Positions 7,505 through 15,581 of a DNA stretch of 20,758 nt are shown here, piece after piece; positions within the stretch are counted from its first letter, which is position 1; every line of letters starts with the position of its first letter. The stretch is from CAZFYZ01 sp964523735 (lineage in GTDB: Bacteria > Armatimonadota > UBA5829). The position numbers were made by a program, and so were the translations under genes. Location of the stretch: NCBI GenBank assembly GCA_964523735.1, contig CAZFYZ010000064.1:1-20758 (forward strand), written 5' to 3'. The notes below the pieces were generated by a model. It searched no databases. It saw nothing but the letters and a program-made list of their open reading frames with translations, and had not been told where the DNA came from.

Positions 7505-8119
7505 CTAGAACGACATCGGCACCAGCTCTGCTCCGACGTAGAATTCCGCTCGTATAGAGTAGGCCTTCAAGCGGAACAACGGAGCCGGCTGCCAACCCAC
7601 GGCTCCATTGAAGTCACGGGTGTCATACTCACCCTGCATAAAGAGGCCGTAGGGCAGCTTGGTCTCAAAAGACGCGAACGGGCCGCGCATTCCGCCAACA
7701 CCAAGCCCAACAGTTGCCTTGAAGTCCTGAATGACCGGCAGGAACCGGCCGATCGGCACGCTCTTGGTCACTGCGAGGAATCCCGATGGCCCTTCTTCGG
7801 ATTCCGCCGCGATGTCGATCGCGCCGAACGAGACGGCAGGAGTGAAAAACGTCTCTGGGATGAAGCACCACTGCGCGTTGATGAGGTTCTCGGCTTGGCC
7901 CCCGCGCGGCTCATACCTGATGATGCTCGCCTCCAATTGCATAAGACCCGTCGCGAACCAGAAGTACTTACCATGCTCATCGTCTGGGCTGAACGCGGCT
8001 TCGGCTCTGAACTGACCCGTGGTAAGAGTTGTGCCGCTGGGGGTCAGTATAAGTGGGTTAGCGAGAGCGGGACAGACGACGATCAGCGTGAGCAGAATGG
8101 GTACGATCAGCTTGCGCAT
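7505..8119 (-). CDS. Predicted small outer-membrane beta-barrel protein
   Basis: A 204-residue exported protein. It starts MRKLIVPILLTLIVVCPALA, a textbook signal peptide with cleavage after ALA (residue 20). The mature part has alternating hydrophobic/polar strands, many Gly and aromatic residues (KYFWFATGLMQLEASIIRY; ATVGLGVGGMRG; LPYGLFMQGEYD; RAEFYVGAELVPMSF). The last residue is Phe, the classic end signal for outer-membrane barrels. No named family was recognised; part of the pattern (TPSGTTLTTGQF near the mature start) recalls YjbH-like surface proteins, which is only an impression. The ATG at 8119 has AAAGGAG ending 9 bases upstream and lies inside the last codons of the methyltransferase gene, overlapping it by 13 bases, so the two are co-transcribed and possibly translationally coupled. 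A longer frame extending into the methyltransferase gene lacks merit. Confidence 0.78.
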   Translation of the reverse strand: MRKLIVPILLTLIVVCPALANPLILTPSGTTLTTGQFRAEAAFSPDDEHGKYFWFATGLMQLEASIIRYEPRGGQAENLINAQWCFIPETFFTPAVSFGAIDIAAESEEGPSGFLAVTKSVPIGRFLPVIQDFKATVGLGVGGMRGPFASFETKLPYGLFMQGEYDTRDFNGAVGWQPAPLFRLKAYSIRAEFYVGAELVPMSF

Positions 8120-9309
8120 AGCGGCAGACTCCTTTGTTCGCATTCCATTATCTCTTCGACGGCGCGTAAGGCTTGACCTTGCCGCGAGACTGCCTGGGTG
8201 TCGACTATGGCAACAAACTCCGTGGTGTGCGGTCGTGGCGACGGCCTGGTGCTGCTCACCCTGTAGCGCTTGTAGGGCCTCACCAGCAAATCGAGTCCGC
8301 CGCGTTCGCTCAAGCACGACATCATATCCTCGACCGCTATGATGCCATCAGTCGAGTAGCTCACCAGGATGAACCGCGCCCGTAGACGAGAGACCAGATC
8401 GGCAAATGCATCCAACGCGGTCGATCGAGAGCAGTAAGCGCTCCGCCTGAGCTCCCGCCAATCGGAACGGATGGCTGACTTGTTTCTCGCGCCGCTGCCG
8501 GAGATATGGGGCGATACCGGCGGCTTGTCCCAGAGGGCTATCGTGTTGAGCAGGTGATAGTTCGCGCCGTACTGGTGCTGGTTATACGGCGGGTCGATAT
8601 ACGCGATGTCGCACTCCACTTGGTCCGCGATCTCTGCAGCGTCTTCCTTTGTTACAATGTTCTGTTGGCCGTTGTCGAAAAGAGTCGGTGGCGCCAGGGT
8701 CAGGCGGCTGCGGATCCGGTACCAGGCTGTCTTAGTCTTGCCGCCCCAACCGTTGTGAAAGCCCTTGAACACACCCGAGGTATTACTGCAGTAGGCGGAC
8801 TGATATATGAGCGGAGCCAGCAGGATGGATTCCTCCATATCATCAATCAGCCCATCAGCCCGCCAGCGCTGGATTTGCTCTCGCATCGCGTCAATGCGCC
8901 TGCCGTTCGATTGGGTGTAGAACATCCGCTCACGGCTCGTGTCATAGTTCTCATCATCCGCGGGGCAGTAATGTGTGGCAATATAGCCCGGCTCACCCGG
9001 CAGCGCGTTGAGCCATCCGATCGCCTGGTCCAGGCAGCCCAGCTTCTGGAACCGCGGCGCAGTGTTCGTGGCGATGTATGCGCGGTTGATGACCTCGCAG
9101 TATGGCTCCCAATCATTCGATATGACGCGAAACCCGCTGAACTTGGCGAGCCGCGAGACTACCCCACTGCCTGAGAAGACATCGAGGAATGTTCCGGATT
9201 CCACGCCCGTCTGGCGGATGGCCGCTTCGATCAACGGCAGGAGCTTGCGTTTGTTCCCGATGTAGGGGATAAGCTGGTCAACCAGGTACGGATGCTTGGC
9301 GCCGCTCAT
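8107..9309 (-). CDS. D12-class N6-adenine DNA methyltransferase without a restriction partner
   Basis: A 400-residue methyltransferase expected to transfer a methyl group from S-adenosylmethionine to adenine N6 in a specific DNA sequence. The N-terminal YIGNKRKLLP (16-25) is the alpha/D12-class start. FLDVFSGSG (41-49) is the AdoMet-binding motif I, and IDPPYNQHQY (238-247) is the catalytic motif IV. SAYCSNTSGVFKGFHNGWGG (171-190) lies where the variable target-recognition part begins in this group. Its ATG overlaps the stop of the TolB-like gene as ATGA, and its 3' end overlaps the outer-membrane protein gene by 13 bases. No endonuclease or specificity subunit lies nearby, so it acts as an orphan enzyme in this window, either regulatory or a leftover from a restriction system. 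The recognition sequence cannot be predicted. Confidence 0.9.
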   Translation of the reverse strand: MSGAKHPYLVDQLIPYIGNKRKLLPLIEAAIRQTGVESGTFLDVFSGSGVVSRLAKFSGFRVISNDWEPYCEVINRAYIATNTAPRFQKLGCLDQAIGWLNALPGEPGYIATHYCPADDENYDTSRERMFYTQSNGRRIDAMREQIQRWRADGLIDDMEESILLAPLIYQSAYCSNTSGVFKGFHNGWGGKTKTAWYRIRSRLTLAPPTLFDNGQQNIVTKEDAAEIADQVECDIAYIDPPYNQHQYGANYHLLNTIALWDKPPVSPHISGSGARNKSAIRSDWRELRRSAYCSRSTALDAFADLVSRLRARFILVSYSTDGIIAVEDMMSCLSERGGLDLLVRPYKRYRVSSTRPSPRPHTTEFVAIVDTQAVSRQGQALRAVEEIMECEQRSLPLCAS

Positions 9310-10487
9310 TGCTTCGACTTCGGAGTCCAGATAGCGTCGTGACTGCTGCCGTCGTGGGTAAGCTGGGTAACGTCGCCTGTCACGAGATCGATTGTGACGA
9401 TATCCTCGGTCTGCTTCTGCTCATCGCGTTTGGTGGCAAGGATCGTATCACCCTCAGGTGAATAGGACAACGCACGGTACTCGCCCGGTGCCACGACGTG
9501 AACCGCGCGTGATTTGATATCTATCCTCACGAGGCTGCCAACAGACTTGGGACCCGCGGGCCGGGCCGTAACCACCACACCTCCACCGTCGGGCGATATC
9601 GCCGGAGCGCCTATCCTGTGCTTTGGGAATGACGTGAACCCGGCGAGCCGGAGCTGGTCATTCTCCACATTGAACACCAGGAGAAACCCGTCGTTGCGAG
9701 AGACCGCACCCGCGACTACCGTCGGACTATTGGCCGCCCACGCCAGGCCGGTGACCTCTATCCTGTCTTCGTCGGTGATGCGGCGCTTGAACCGCCCCTC
9801 CCGTTCAATCAGGCCGTTCAGGGTGCCACGAAGCTCAGTCCCGGAGATCGGCAGGGGCTTCCCGGGCCTGGGGACGATCATTAAAGACTGGTTGCCCGAA
9901 CTGTCTCCGCTCGAACCGGCAATGGCCCTGGAATCCGGCCCCCAGGAGTAGGCGAAGTAGGCGGGGATGTCACGGTTGCCCGCGCGACGGGTCATCGCGG
10001 CTCTAAGCTCGTAGTCCGTCGGCAGGACGGGGTTGGGGTCCTCGCCGTTCCTGTCAGTCACGTAGACCCGCCCGCTCGAGATAAACGACATCTTGCTGCC
10101 GTCCAGAGTGTACACAGGCTGCTTCTTCGACCCGGTGGCGCTGGTGAGGCGGCGAGGCGGCTGGCCACTTGGACCCACCCAAAACACCTGGTCAGTCTTG
10201 CCGAACGCCCCGACGTAGACTATCCGCTCACCATCAGGCGACATGGCCGGAGCCGAGCGCACTCCTGCATTCTTCGTAAGCTGCTTGGGTTCACTGCCAT
10301 CAGTCTCCATCAGCCAGATGTCCGGCGAACCGCCGGCATCGCTGACGTAAACGATCTTGTCCAACGCCTTCGGTCCACTGAACAGGCGAACCTTGCCCGA
10401 AGCCACCGCCATCGCAAAGCCCAAAGCCGCGATGATCAGCAGCATAACCGCCCAGCCTCTGTATTCGGGGTTCCTGAAGATTCTCAT
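9306..10487 (-). CDS. Membrane-anchored TolB-like beta-propeller protein
   Basis: A 393-residue protein with a short cytoplasmic start, one hydrophobic anchor (about residues 13-31) and a large exported part made of PD40/WD40-like blades. Typical blade words are visible: DIWLMETDGSEPKQLT, APAMSPDGERIVYVG, PAISPDGGGVVVTA, ALSYSPEGDTILATK and a final VTQLTHDGSSHDAIWTP. Such propellers are protein-interaction scaffolds; TolB itself is periplasmic, but nothing here ties this protein to the Tol system, so no precise function is given. It starts 5 bases after the D-aminoacylase stop and ends in a 4-base overlap with the methyltransferase start, so it sits in the middle of an operon. A similar anchored propeller, now interrupted, lies at 12202-13824 on the other strand. 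Confidence 0.85.
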   Translation of the reverse strand: MRIFRNPEYRGWAVMLLIIAALGFAMAVASGKVRLFSGPKALDKIVYVSDAGGSPDIWLMETDGSEPKQLTKNAGVRSAPAMSPDGERIVYVGAFGKTDQVFWVGPSGQPPRRLTSATGSKKQPVYTLDGSKMSFISSGRVYVTDRNGEDPNPVLPTDYELRAAMTRRAGNRDIPAYFAYSWGPDSRAIAGSSGDSSGNQSLMIVPRPGKPLPISGTELRGTLNGLIEREGRFKRRITDEDRIEVTGLAWAANSPTVVAGAVSRNDGFLLVFNVENDQLRLAGFTSFPKHRIGAPAISPDGGGVVVTARPAGPKSVGSLVRIDIKSRAVHVVAPGEYRALSYSPEGDTILATKRDEQKQTEDIVTIDLVTGDVTQLTHDGSSHDAIWTPKSKQ

Positions 10488-10492
10488 ACCGT

Positions 10493-12088
10493 CTATCCGT
10501 TACGTTCTGTGCCGGCCCAACGGTTCCCTCGCAACACCTGTCCGGCCAACGCGCCTGTCAACTCGCCATGATCGACCGTGACGTGGCCGTTCACCACGAC
10601 ATAGTCAATGCCTCTGGAAACCTGGCATGGGACCTCGTATGTCGCCGCGTCGATGATCGAGTCCGGGTCGAATACGACTATGTCCGCCCACGCCCCCCGC
10701 CTGATCACTCCTCGATCGGGCAGTCCCAGCCTGGTCGCAGGCATAGAGGTCATTTTGCGAATCGCCGTTTCGAGCGGGATCACCCCCTGCTCGCGTACGT
10801 ATCGTCCCAGAACTCTGGCGAACGCACCGAATGACCGAGGGTGAGGCTTGCCCTTTGAGAGCTGACCCTTGGTGCTTCGAGCGGAAGAGTCAGTGCAAAA
10901 CACCGCGAAGTCCGACCGCATCACGGCCTTGATGTCCTCCTCCCACTGGCAGAAGTGGACTATGGACACATACGCGCTCTCCTCCACAAGCAGGTCCAGG
11001 ACAGTATCCACGGGCCTTGTTCCGCGCGCTTGCGCCACTTGCTCGATGCTTGATCCTTCGAGCTTTTGATTGGCTTCAGTTCGGACTGCGCTGATGCGGA
11101 CGTTCTCCCAGACATGGTCCCCGTACTCGCTCAGCACCGCCGCAAGCTCCGCGCGTCGGGCCTTGATGCGCTCGAGCATAGCCTCATCCCCGCCATCGTG
11201 AGCCCAGTCCGGAAGAAAAGCTGATAGGCCCGTGGCACTCGCTGTGTAGGGGTACTGATCCGCCATAACGTCCTGCCCAGCATTCCGGGCCTCGCGGATC
11301 GCGTCATAGACCGCCTGTGTGCGCTCCGCGCGTCCTTCACCATAGCCTTTCAGATGCGCTATCTGCACCGGAACACCCGCGCGCCTGCCGATTTCGATCG
11401 CCTCAGCCACGGCCTCGTCGAGGGCCTCACGCTCGTCACGGATGTGGCTGGCGTAGAACCCCCTGTATGCTGCAACCGCCGAGGCAACCTGAGCAACCTC
11501 ATCAGTCGTTCCGAAGCAGCTTGGCGCGTAGCACAGACCTGTCGACAGGCCAAACGCACCCTCGCGCATCGCCTGCGCAGCGAGCGACTTCATCCGCTCA
11601 ATCTCTTCCTGTATGGCCTCACGCTTCGCAAGCCCCAACGCCGCGGCCCGCAGGTTGGAATGTCCTACCAGAGTCGCGAAGTTGACCGCAATCTTGTGAC
11701 CCGACAGCGCGTCCAGGAACTCGCCCAGACTCTCCCACTCATCAGGCACTCCGTGACGCCGCCGCCAAGCCTGCAGATCTCCGCGGCTCGCCTCGTCCAT
11801 CACTGGCGCCGGCGAGTACCCGCACTGCCCGCACAACTCGAGCGTAATCCCTTGGGTGACCTTGCTTTGAGCGGTGGGATCGATCAGCAGCCCCGCATCA
11901 GTGTGGGAGTGAATGTCGATGAACCCCGGGCTGAGCGTATGCCCCCCGGCGTCCAATTCCCGCTCCGCCCCGCCGTGGATCTCACCCACAGCCGCAATCC
12001 GGCCGTCCTTGACCGCGACATCGCCCGCAGACGCAGGCGAACCCGTGCCATTGATGATCGAAGCGTTCCTGATGATGAGATCGAACAT
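10493..12088 (-). CDS. N-acyl-D-amino-acid deacylase (D-aminoacylase), amidohydrolase superfamily
   Basis: A 531-residue zinc amidohydrolase that should hydrolyse N-acyl-D-amino acids (or related N-acyl or dipeptide substrates) to the free D-amino acid. It begins MFDLIIRNASIINGTG, as nearly all family members do. Metal and catalytic residues are present at the expected spacing: His60 and His62 (DIHSHTD), Cys89 bridging the metal (GQCGYSPAP), His215 (SHIRDE), His245 (AHLKGYG) and Asp400 (CTDSSA). The C-terminal strand region (GVIRRGAWADIVVFDPDSI) closes the composite domain. The ATG at 12088 is preferred on family grounds, though its ribosome binding site is weak; an open frame continues upstream to 12199 without resemblance. 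It heads the operon that ends with the outer-membrane protein. D-amino acid recycling from peptidoglycan or peptides is a plausible role, not shown. Confidence 0.92.
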   Translation of the reverse strand: MFDLIIRNASIINGTGSPASAGDVAVKDGRIAAVGEIHGGAERELDAGGHTLSPGFIDIHSHTDAGLLIDPTAQSKVTQGITLELCGQCGYSPAPVMDEASRGDLQAWRRRHGVPDEWESLGEFLDALSGHKIAVNFATLVGHSNLRAAALGLAKREAIQEEIERMKSLAAQAMREGAFGLSTGLCYAPSCFGTTDEVAQVASAVAAYRGFYASHIRDEREALDEAVAEAIEIGRRAGVPVQIAHLKGYGEGRAERTQAVYDAIREARNAGQDVMADQYPYTASATGLSAFLPDWAHDGGDEAMLERIKARRAELAAVLSEYGDHVWENVRISAVRTEANQKLEGSSIEQVAQARGTRPVDTVLDLLVEESAYVSIVHFCQWEEDIKAVMRSDFAVFCTDSSARSTKGQLSKGKPHPRSFGAFARVLGRYVREQGVIPLETAIRKMTSMPATRLGLPDRGVIRRGAWADIVVFDPDSIIDAATYEVPCQVSRGIDYVVVNGHVTVDHGELTGALAGQVLRGNRWAGTERNG

Positions 12089-12201
12089 GCCAAGGATGAG
12101 CTTCCACGACGCGGGAAGGGAATCCTCTAGCTCGGCCCTGTGGTAAACTACGAAGGACGAAGACGCGTTATCAGAGTAGGCGTGGAGTTTGGGAGGCAAA
12201 T

Positions 12202-13824
12202 GTGAAGCGGCGCGCGTTGGCAGTATCCATCATGGCGGCGGTTCTTCTGGCTGTTGTTGTCTGGCGCATTGTCCCCAGACGGGCGACGGACGTCATCCTG
12301 CTGCAAGCCCAGTGCAACGGCAAGCCTCGCGTTTTCACGGTCAACCTGGACGGATCGGGTTTTCGACCATTCATCTGGAATGATGAGTGGACTACCGTCA
12401 GCCCCGATGGCAAGTACTACAGCATCCAGACGTACCCCGATCTCGAGGTAAGGTGTATCGACGGCCGCAGAGTGCTCAGAGTTCGCGGCGATGCAGTCTC
12501 CGACCCTGTCTATAGCCACGACAGGCGCACGATGGCGATCGGAGTCTACGCTTACGGATATCCCAGCAAGTTTGTGGTCGCGGATGCTGATGGTCGCAAC
12601 CAGCGTGTGTTCTGGGTGAAGAGAGGTGGTGGCATTGATCTCAGCCCGGATGGAAAGCGAATTGCGTACTCCGTGGGTGAGAACATGGAGCCTCGGGATG
12701 TCTACATCTCCGACACCTACGGTCGCAAGCGTCGGTTCCTGGCGCACGGCGATAGCCCTGAGTTCAGCCCGGACGGGGAGACGGTGGCGTTCGCACGCGA
12801 GGGTGAAGACGGCAAGTGCAGTATCTATCTAGTAGACGCAGACGGGAAGCACGAGAGGCGCCTCCTGACCCACAAGGGGCGGGCATTCGATCCAGTCTTC
12901 AGCCGGGATGGCCGGATGCTCATCTTCAGGGCCGATGTGGGCAACGGAGACATCGGCCTCTACACGGTCGGTAGCAACGGGAAGAACCGGCGGATGATAT
13001 CGTCTGGGCCGATCTGGGACGCGGTGTTCAGCCCAGACGGCAGCAGGATCGCGTAATCCACGGATGCGGGGCTCTACATCATCCCGAGGGATGGGGGCAG
13101 GCCGAAGCTGCTGACCTCCCACGGCGGTGGTGATCTCTACTGGGGGCCCAAGCCACGCATCTCGCCCAAGCCGCGTCCAGATTTCCCCGGCCTGCCGAAG
13201 TGGTACTATGTCGACAAGCTAATCCGGGCAGACCTCGATGGCGATGGCCAGGAGGAGCAGGTATGTACTGCGGGCACTGCGCTCCCGCCGTTCGCCTGCG
13301 ACACAGACGGCTGTCCAAAGCCCCTGCTGGTGCTTGTCGCAAGGGGAGGCAAGCTTGTCGCCAAGTTTGCCCACGCGAACAAGAGCTGGGTCGGGGACCT
13401 GCGCGCTATCGACTTGACGGGAGATGGAATCCCCGAGCTTACCTACAACGTTCAGCTTGTGGGCGGAAGCGATGGATGGACCGACTTCTATGCGTACCAG
13501 TGGCGCGACGCCGCGTTCACCAACATCATCGGCTCTAAGACCGGGACCCTGGGGCACTGGCTCGAGGGCGGCGTTACGCAACTGAGGGCTCCTGCTGGCA
13601 AGCCGTCGAAGCTGGTTCTCTACGACTTCATCTGGGAAGGCGGCGAGAGTCACGCGGACCCACACCGCTACTGGGCCGAATGGTATGAGCTGAAGGATGA
13701 CAAGTTCGTGCGCGTCGCAAGACAAGAGACGAAGCGCAAGTACGGCGCCAAGAGCCCGCTAAGCGAGTTCGGGATCGTAGGGTCGTCGGCAACGGCGACT
13801 TCGCTCAAGGTGACCGGGTTGTGA
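12202..13824 (+). pseudogene. Anchored TolB-like propeller with C-terminal calcium-loop domain, split by an in-frame TAA
   Basis: Read through, this is one 540-codon gene. A GTG start has GGGAGG (12191-12196) 5 bases upstream. Residues 6-22 form a membrane anchor. PD40 blades follow (IDLSPDGKRIAYSV; PEFSPDGETVAFAR; PVFSRDGRMLIFRA; AVFSPDGSRIA). Codon 285 is TAA (13054-13056), exactly where the blade motif SPDGSRIA-Y-STD expects Tyr. The same frame then continues without any stop, completing that blade (GLYIIPRDGGRPKLLT) and a distal domain with LDGDGQEE and LTGDGIPEL loops of the FG-GAP/VCBS kind, up to TGA at 13822. As it stands only 284 residues are made; the 3' part has no start codon before GTG 13330 and no ribosome binding site there. 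A single base change (TAC or TAT to TAA), real or a sequence error, explains it. It starts divergently from the D-aminoacylase operon. Confidence 0.82.
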
Positions 13825-13864
13825 CTGAAGTGCCGCAAACCAGCGATCCGTAATGGCATTTCTC

Positions 13865-13894
13865 TTGCCACCACCCCCCGTTCTGAGCTAACAT
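13865..13894 (+). promoter_or_regulatory. Candidate promoter for hisHF
   Basis: TTGCCA (13865-13870) and TAACAT (13889-13894) are 18 bases apart in the 122-base gap before hisH. The -10 matches 4 of 6 consensus positions, so this is a weaker call than the other promoters. No leader peptide rich in His codons or attenuator was seen. Confidence 0.38.
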
Positions 13895-13935
13895 CTATAT
13901 ATGGGAAGCGCGGGTTGGGTGGCTCGTGCTGACCC

Positions 13936-13941
13936 GAGGAG
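13936..13941 (+). promoter_or_regulatory. Ribosome binding site that fixes the hisH TTG start
   Basis: GAGGAG lies 5 bases before TTG 13947. The protein then starts MIAIIDYNAGN, exactly like HisH proteins, whereas the upstream GTG at 13926 would add seven unrelated residues and has no such site. Confidence 0.65.
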
Positions 13942-13946
13942 TCCAC

Positions 13947-14570
13947 TTGATCGCGATCATTGACTACAACGCAGGCAACCTCACAAGTGTCCGGCTCGCC
14001 CTGGAGTATATCGGAGCAAAGTGTGAGATCACAAGCGACCCCGCGCGTATAACCTCAGCCGACCATGTCATCTTTCCCGGAGTCGGCGCGGCGGGCGAAG
14101 CTATGAGAAACCTCAACGAGATGGGGCTCGTGGACACGATCCGCAAAGTCGTAGCGGCGGGCACACCGTTCCTGGGAATCTGCCTGGGCACGCAGGTGAT
14201 ATTCGAGTGCAGCGAGGAAGATGGCGGTACGCCCTGCATCGGCCTGGTCCCCGGAGAATGCAAGAGATTCATCGCTCCTGATCCGACGTTCAAGATCCCG
14301 CAGATGGGCTGGAACGCGGTTGACTTCTCCTTTGCCCACAAGCTGTGGGAGGGGATCGATGACTCGAGCGAGTTCTACTTCGTCCACAGCTACTACCCAT
14401 CGCCATCGGACAGCAGCTATATAATGGGCGAGACCGAATACGCAGACACCTGGTTCGCATCTGCTATCGGCTTCGGCAACGTCTTCGCCACCCAGTTCCA
14501 CCCGGAGAGATCGGGCCGCATCGGCCTCAAGCTCCTCGACAACTTCGTGAGGTGGGACGGCAAATGCTGA
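13947..14570 (+). CDS. hisH: Imidazole glycerol phosphate synthase, glutaminase subunit HisH
   Basis: A 207-residue class I glutamine amidotransferase that releases ammonia from glutamine and passes it to HisF in histidine biosynthesis (PRFAR to imidazole glycerol phosphate plus AICAR). The nucleophile Cys79 lies in GICLGTQ, and the triad is completed by His185 and Glu187 in ATQFHPERSG. The N-terminal IIDYNAGNLTSV and the oxyanion-loop area FPGVGA are typical. IPQMGWN (118-123 region) replaces the common VPHMGWN. The start is taken as TTG on ribosome-site and family evidence. It overlaps hisF by 7 bases. No other histidine gene (hisA, hisI, hisB) is in the window, so the pathway is dispersed or this pair is detached from the rest. 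A HisH-like role in surface-sugar synthesis is possible but less likely. Confidence 0.95.
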   Translation: MIAIIDYNAGNLTSVRLALEYIGAKCEITSDPARITSADHVIFPGVGAAGEAMRNLNEMGLVDTIRKVVAAGTPFLGICLGTQVIFECSEEDGGTPCIGLVPGECKRFIAPDPTFKIPQMGWNAVDFSFAHKLWEGIDDSSEFYFVHSYYPSPSDSSYIMGETEYADTWFASAIGFGNVFATQFHPERSGRIGLKLLDNFVRWDGKC

Positions 14571-15343
14571 CCAAGCGCATTATCCCCTGCCTCGACGTTC
14601 GCAACAAGAAGGTCACCAAAGGCGTCAAGTTCCAGGGCAACATCGACCTCGGCGACCCGATCGAAATGGCCGTCGCCTACTCCGAGGGCGGATGCGACGA
14701 ACTGGTCTTCTACGACATCACCGCCTCCGCTGAGCGAAGACCGATAGACATCGACATGGTCCGCGAGGTCGCGCAATCGGTCCGCATCCCATTTGCGGTC
14801 GGGGGAGGCATCCAGACGCTCGATGATATGCGCGAAGTGCTCCTTGCCGGGGCCGAGAAAGTCTCCGTGAACTCGCTCGCGGTTGAGAACCCCTCGATCA
14901 TCGCCGACGGCGCGAGGGTCTTCGGCTCGCAGTGCATAGTCCTGGGCATGGACCCGGTTCGAGTTGACGATCTCGCCAGGTTCCCCTCCGGCTACGAGAT
15001 AACCACGCAGGGCTTCCGCACCCGCACTGGCATGGACGCCCTCGAATGGGCAAAGCGCGCGGAGGAACTTGGCGTGGGCGAGATAGTCGTGAACTCAGTG
15101 GACGCCGACGGCACCCGCGACGGCTTCGAACTCAACCTGACTCGCCTGATTTCCACCAGCGTCGGCATCCCCGTCGTCGCATCGGGTGGAGCCGGCACTC
15201 CGCTGCACCTCATCGACGTTTTCAACGAAGGCGCAGCCGACGCCGCCATCATCGCCAGTATGATCCACACCGGCGAATATACCATCGGCCAGATCAAAGC
15301 CCGGCTTCACGAGGCTGGGGTGCCCGTAAGGCGAAAATGGTAG
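14564..15343 (+). CDS. hisF: Imidazole glycerol phosphate synthase, cyclase subunit HisF
   Basis: A 259-residue (beta/alpha)8 barrel that uses ammonia from HisH to convert PRFAR to imidazole glycerol phosphate and AICAR in the cytosol. It starts MLTKRIIPCLDVRN with catalytic Asp11. The second catalytic residue, Asp130, is in VLGMDPVRV. Both phosphate-binding halves are present (VGGGI near 79-83; ASGGAG in the second half), as is the NSVDADGTRDG loop. The length is within the normal 250-260 range and the C-terminus (HEAGVPVRRKW) is complete. The ATG at 14564 overlaps the hisH stop by 7 bases, so the two subunits are co-translated. A degraded second copy of its last 26 or so codons lies downstream at 17087-17163. 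Confidence 0.96.
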   Translation: MLTKRIIPCLDVRNKKVTKGVKFQGNIDLGDPIEMAVAYSEGGCDELVFYDITASAERRPIDIDMVREVAQSVRIPFAVGGGIQTLDDMREVLLAGAEKVSVNSLAVENPSIIADGARVFGSQCIVLGMDPVRVDDLARFPSGYEITTQGFRTRTGMDALEWAKRAEELGVGEIVVNSVDADGTRDGFELNLTRLISTSVGIPVVASGGAGTPLHLIDVFNEGAADAAIIASMIHTGEYTIGQIKARLHEAGVPVRRKW

Positions 15344-15380
15344 CCCCTCGCTATGACCATCGGATGAAGTGTCACAATGA

Positions 15381-15434
15381 GTTGTAGCAGGCGTCTCCGA
15401 CGCCCTCCTTGGGGTCGGAGACCCCGACTACAAC
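15381..15434. repeat. Dispersed palindromic repeat, copy 1
   Basis: Arms of 24 bases (15381-15404 and 15411-15434) form an imperfect inverted repeat around a 6-base loop; the outer GTTGTAG/CTACAAC and the inner GTCTCCGAC/GTCGGAGAC blocks pair perfectly. The left arm is identical over 24 bases to 20720-20743. It lies 37 bases after the hisF stop, has no T-run for termination and no coding content. It looks like a REP-type dispersed element. Confidence 0.72.
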
Positions 15435-15468
15435 GGCTCTGACTCTCCGCCGCTAGTACAGCTCTGTT

Positions 15469-15519
15469 TGACAAGCAGGAGACGATAAGCTTGTCAGCGA
15501 ATGCTCCTTCATCTATTCT
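15469..15519 (+). promoter_or_regulatory. Candidate promoter with overlapping operator palindrome before the ATPase gene
   Basis: Perfect 8-base inverted repeats TGACAAGC (15469-15476) and GCTTGTCA (15489-15496) have centres 20 bases apart, two helical turns, as for a dimeric regulator. The right arm contains TTGTCA (15491-15496), which with TATTCT (15514-15519) after 17 bases makes a plausible promoter. A bound protein would then block the -35 box. Start near 15526, about 56 bases before the ATG. Confidence 0.4.
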
Positions 15520-15581
15520 CTCAATCGAACGTGGTTCGGGCAGCGATTATACTGACGGTCGCCCGACTTGAGGTAACCGAG

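Noticed and set aside
7385..8176. Long plus-strand open frame opposite the outer-membrane protein gene
   Set aside because: It mirrors the coding strand of real minus-strand genes and has no ribosome site, no domain words and an Arg/His-rich composition typical of a shadow.
11354..12130. 258-codon plus-strand frame opposite the D-aminoacylase gene
   Set aside because: It lies over catalytic-motif coding sequence of the real gene and has no recognisable protein features.
12089..12201. Divergent promoters between the D-aminoacylase and split propeller genes
   Set aside because: A promoter is expected here, but no -35/-10 pair with acceptable match and spacing could be defended on either strand.
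15381..15434. Possible CRISPR repeat or rho-independent terminator of hisF
   Set aside because: Only one palindrome at the site, no regular spacers and no T-run after the stem; better explained as a dispersed repeat.
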